64,000 bases of DNA from CAWCDJ01 sp963796485 (GTDB taxonomy: Bacteria; Acidobacteriota; Terriglobia; Bryobacterales; Bryobacteraceae), in assembly GCA_963796485.1 (NCBI GenBank), contig CAWCLV010000004.1, positions 868,001-932,000 of the forward strand, given 5' to 3'. A program made the position numbers and the translations under genes. Shown one piece after another: positions 61,412 through 64,000 of the stretch. The notes under the pieces were generated by a model, which was not told the origin of the DNA, did not search any database, and saw only the letters and a list, made by a program, of their open reading frames with translations. The first letter of the stretch is position 1; each line of letters begins with the position of its first letter.

Positions 61412-62545
61412 ATGCCAATTCCAACGCCTGCGGAGTTCTTGAGCGCATGCGGAAAAACCGTGGCAGGCAGTGTACAGGGTATCTGCGAAGCGATCGCAGC
61501 GTACTCCATCACTTCTAACATTGACACTTTGTACATCATTTACAAAGAGGCTGACGACTGAAAAAAAAAGAATGTCAGTAAGTATATTGCAAGTTCGAGC
61601 GAACGCCTGAAAGAGGCCCAGGTAAACCTGCTGCAGGGTGCCGTTATCGAAGAACTGAATAACCGGGTAAACGGTCTTGGCAATGCATTGGCCGGATATC
61701 AGTACAAGAAAGGCACTGCGGGAGCCGTTAAAGGAGGCTTCGCTAAGCTTGGGGCTGGATACTCCTACGAAAGATCGAGTTATCTAGCCGGAGGCAAGCA
61801 GCAAGCCCCACTTTCAGGCACACGCGTTCATAGCGTTGCCGAAGACAATGGGCGGCATTTTGCCGGGTTGAGCGCGAAAGAATTTGAACGGTTCGGAACT
61901 GACCCGGATCTGCTGAGGGCTTATTGGGGCAATAGAGTAGTCGTCCGAATGTACTTCCTGAATAAGATTCAGCGGCTGAAACTCCTGGCCTCGTGCGACC
62001 GCACGAATCCGCTCGGCGCAAGGTGGATCGACATCAGGGGACAACTCATGCATTCAAGAATTGGGGCAAATGATTCGCTGGCCGCGGAAACCGCGTGCCA
62101 GATGTGGGCTATGGACCGCTACGGCAATTTCTTAGTCGACTACGACAACGCCGGTTACGGGCGGCACGTATTGAATTTAACGTCAGACCAAAAGAAAGGA
62201 GCGATGATGGCCCGAGGCCAGATGAATCACTCTTCGTTCTGTGCCGGAAGGGAAGTGGTCTGCGCCGGGAACATCTTTTTCTGGAACGGACAACTGCTCC
62301 ACATCGATAACTCAAGCGGCCACTATGCACCCAATCGCCAGGCGCTCTTCAACGCCGTGAACATCCTCCGGAATGAAGGCGCCGTGCTGGATTGTCTCCG
62401 CGTAGGAGTCTTTGCCAGCAATATAGACCCGGCCTTTTACAAGGCCTACACCTTTCTGCAAAATGGAGGGGCCGACTGGCCGAATCAGGACTGGGGAGCA
62501 AACCAGGATGCGATCTACCGGGCCTGCAATGGGTTCCAACAATAG
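61412..62545 (+). pseudogene. Putative effector/cargo-type gene interrupted by one in-frame TGA
   Basis: From the ATG at 61412, preceded by GAGGGGGGG, 49 codons (MPIPTPAEFLSACGKTVAGS to YKEADD) lead to a TGA at 61559-61561. The frame then continues without interruption for ~330 codons to 62545. The sequence after TGA (KKKNVSKYIASSSERLKEAQ) extends the same helical region, so TGA most likely replaces TGG. The last ~90 residues (MNHSSFCAGREVVCAGNIFF, then LHIDNSSGHYAPNRQALFNA) match an SGHYxP-type terminal domain I recall from predicted secreted effectors. The downstream part could still be made from a TTG at 61688. It is an orphan in a region near the PAD cluster. Confidence 0.6.
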
Positions 62546-62657
62546 CGGTTGGGCATGCGGTCGCACTGGGGATGCTTCAACAAATCTTCGAGCCGTTGCG
62601 GATTCGAGAGCGGAATGCAAAGAATAGGGTAACAGCCGCCCTGCGCGACCTCGGTGC

Positions 62658-63155
62658 CTAGCCGCCCACGGGCATGCTCAAAACGGGGACTTCCTCCCGG
62701 ACCAGCTTGCGGTATTCGAGGAGCATCCGGGCACGCCAATGGGAGATCATCCCGAAGGCCAGGACGAAGAAGAGCGCCCCGGTCTGCTGCACCGTGAGCA
62801 GCGCGTCGAAATAGCCGTGCGCCAGAAGGCGGATGGCGGCCAGGATCACGATCACCGAAAAAAACGCGCTCGAGCGCTGCATCGTGACCACGTCGCCCTG
62901 CCGCACCAGGCGCGAGGTCCGCAGCAGCGGATACGCCAGCACCACCGCGCCGATCAGGAACGCCACCAGGCCCCAGGCCCACGGAATGCGAAACGCCGGG
63001 ACCACGAACATGGAAAACCCGGTCGACATCCCCAGCGGCGGGATGACGATCTTTTTGATGGAAACCGGCGTGCGGGCTTCGCGTACACGCCAAGTGATCA
63101 CTCCGATCAAGCCCGCGAGTGAACCTGCAACAGTCGTCCCACTTGGCAAAAACAT
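62658..63155 (-). CDS. CcdC-family membrane protein
   Basis: The 165-aa protein has five hydrophobic segments (GTTVAGSLAGLIGVITWRVR, SIKKIVIPPLGMSTGFSMFV, WAWGLVAFLIGAVVLAYPLL, FFSVIVILAAIRLLAHGYF, TGALFFVLAFGMISHWRARM). The IPPLGMSTGFSMFV loop is characteristic of CcdC/DUF1453. These proteins are linked to cytochrome c biogenesis or sporulation in Bacillus, but the role here is unknown. It is downstream of the DUF3079 gene on the same strand (15-bp gap). Confidence 0.78.
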   Translation of the reverse strand: MFLPSGTTVAGSLAGLIGVITWRVREARTPVSIKKIVIPPLGMSTGFSMFVVPAFRIPWAWGLVAFLIGAVVLAYPLLRTSRLVRQGDVVTMQRSSAFFSVIVILAAIRLLAHGYFDALLTVQQTGALFFVLAFGMISHWRARMLLEYRKLVREEVPVLSMPVGG

Positions 63156-63170
63156 AGTCTCAGATCGTAC

Positions 63171-63398
63171 TCAGGCAGCGCCGTCCCGGGCCGCGGCCAG
63201 GGATTCCCGCTCCTGCCGCTCCAGCCATTCCAGCCAGTCATCTCCAAACAGTTCAACCGGGTGCGCGGTCCGGATCGATCCGTTCCCGCAGCACATGTCA
63301 TCGGCGGGACAGAATTTGTCACAACCCCAGCAGATGCGCTCCGGATGCTTAGGATGCTCAGGAAAATTGGCCATACAGCAGTGCCCGATTAACTCCAT
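63171..63398 (-). CDS. DUF3079-family small Cys-rich protein
   Basis: The 75-aa protein contains the DUF3079 core HPERICWGCDKFCPADDMCC followed by GNGSIRTAHPVELFGDDW, with five closely spaced Cys likely to bind zinc. The ATG at 63398 overlaps the aminotransferase stop (TAATG), suggesting coupling. An ATG at 63374 would give a 67-aa product with the usual N-terminus MANFPEHPKHP. Function unknown. Confidence 0.78.
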   Translation of the reverse strand: MELIGHCCMANFPEHPKHPERICWGCDKFCPADDMCCGNGSIRTAHPVELFGDDWLEWLERQERESLAAARDGAA

Positions 63399-64000
63399 TA
63401 TCGCGCAGACCGGGAGCCGCTGACGAGCACGCCCGCGCCAACTCTGTGGATCGCGCGTTCGAATCCAGGGAGCGAGCGCTCGATGTCCCGGCGCGGAATG
63501 GTCAGCGAAAGGCGCATGTGCCCGGCGCGTCCGAAGCCCTGGCCCGGAACCGCCAGAATGCCCTCCTGCTGCAGGATCCCGATAAACTCCACGTCATCGG
63601 GAATCGGCGTCTTCGGGAACACGTAGTAGGAACCCTGCGGCCGTGGGGCGTCGTAGCCCATCTCGTTCAAGGCGTCGCAGAGCAGGTTGCGTCTCGCCTC
63701 GTACTGCGCCACGTCCACTGTGGCGTCCGGCACCTCGGCTACCACCCACTGCCAGATCGCCGGGGCATTGATGTACCCCAGGATACGGTTGGCGAACGTG
63801 CAGGCGTTGCGCAGGGCCGCGGCTTCCGCCAGGTGCGGCGGGATCGCCAGGTATCCGATGCGCTCGCCCGCGATCGCCATCGCTTTCGACCATGACCATG
63901 TCACCACCACCCGCGCAATCAGGCTCGCGATTTCGGGCGGGTGCGCGCCGTCGTAGACCAGCGGGCGATAGGGTTCGTCGCTGATCACCAGCACCGGTTC
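63398..64000 (-). CDS. Class I/II PLP-dependent aminotransferase (partial, C-terminal end)
   Basis: This is the last ~200 codons of an aspartate-aminotransferase-fold enzyme, cut by the window edge. It begins inside LVISDEPYRPLVYDG. The PLP lysine is in TWSWSKAMAIAGERIGYLAI, and the C-terminal domain has PQGSYYVFPKTPIPDDVEFI and GFGRAGHMRLSLTI with the substrate-carboxylate Arg. It transfers an amino group between an amino acid and a 2-oxoacid; the substrate is not determinable from this half. Its stop overlaps the DUF3079 start. Confidence 0.88.
   Translation of the reverse strand, partial: EPVLVISDEPYRPLVYDGAHPPEIASLIARVVVTWSWSKAMAIAGERIGYLAIPPHLAEAAALRNACTFANRILGYINAPAIWQWVVAEVPDATVDVAQYEARRNLLCDALNEMGYDAPRPQGSYYVFPKTPIPDDVEFIGILQQEGILAVPGQGFGRAGHMRLSLTIPRRDIERSLPGFERAIHRVGAGVLVSGSRSAR

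Noticed and set aside
61559..61570. Programmed frameshift on the A9 run
   Set aside because: The stop precedes the A-run and both sides are in the same frame, so slippage on the run would not bypass the stop.
61559..61600. Selenocysteine insertion at the in-frame TGA
   Set aside because: No stem-loop like a bacterial SECIS follows; the downstream sequence is an A9 run and AT-rich. No selenoprotein motif surrounds the codon.
63398..63994. Aminotransferase starting at a codon near 63994
   Set aside because: The sequence there begins inside the conserved VISDEPY strand, so the gene continues beyond the window and the apparent start is internal.

Overview
The window looks like a chromosome segment from an Acidobacteriota of the Bryobacterales/Solibacter type. 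The evidence is high GC, a very large TonB-type receptor with an N-terminal carboxypeptidase-regulatory-like domain (TTG start), several PQQ-like propellers, DUF1080 proteins, Tat-exported Gfo/Idh oxidoreductases and many secreted proteins of unknown function. Only the ends are cut: an ABC ATPase at the left edge and an aminotransferase at the right edge are partial.

Region 1 (1-17.7 kb) is a sugar-utilisation locus. It holds a sugar ABC ATPase (partial), DoxX, a YVTN propeller and a cupredoxin-like lipoprotein. Then come a 1226-aa TonB receptor, two PQQ-like propellers, a degenerate SGNH protein, a cytochrome c-HhH fusion, a DUF1080 protein and a mutarotase-like protein. A convergent operon encodes a TIM-barrel isomerase, a Gfo/Idh dehydrogenase, a second DUF1080 protein and a LacI-type regulator. 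Three promoters (before the ABC ATPase, the TonB receptor and the isomerase) share the same -35/-10 layout followed by a near-palindromic TTGA(G/T)ACGTTTCAA operator, so the locus reads as one LacI-type regulon, probably for 3-keto-glycoside metabolism.

Region 2 (17.7-33.2 kb) is mostly housekeeping: polyphosphate kinase, a sigma-70 region-2-like fragment, secreted and membrane proteins, P5C dehydrogenase, YtxH, DUF2007, a Cys-rich protein, a split BadF/HgdB-type activase system and a lipase-maturation-factor-like protein. Region 3 (33.2-37.0 kb) is a small island between two ~57-bp direct repeats. It carries a methyltransferase, a truncated nucleoside phosphorylase facing a truncated XRE gene, a PEGA protein, the 3' half of a tRNA-Pro gene and a HEPN/MNT toxin-antitoxin pair.

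Region 4 (37-44.7 kb) has a zinc alcohol dehydrogenase, a copper amine oxidase, an orphan DUF4118 histidine kinase and a four-subunit 2-oxoacid:ferredoxin oxidoreductase. Region 5 (44.7-48.9 kb) has visibly lower GC and contains a decayed IPT/TIG-Big-propeller gene and unknown proteins.

Region 6 (49-64 kb) has a two-component pair, an FkbM methyltransferase, and the most striking locus. A full-length homologue of the eukaryotic peptidylarginine deiminase (PAD) family is encoded with a LysM/peptidoglycan-binding adapter and two small proteins of the kind seen beside type VI secretion or other contractile-injection cargo. About 5 kb further on, a second putative cargo gene is interrupted by one in-frame TGA. 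A Gfo/Idh protein, a Spy-like protein, a threonine dehydratase-like enzyme, an N-acyl-D-amino-acid deacylase-like protein, CcdC, DUF3079 and the partial aminotransferase complete the window. A family of short palindromic intergenic repeats (9-bp stem with a 4-base TCCT or AGGA loop) recurs through the segment. No complete tRNA, rRNA, CRISPR array, IS element or transposase was seen.
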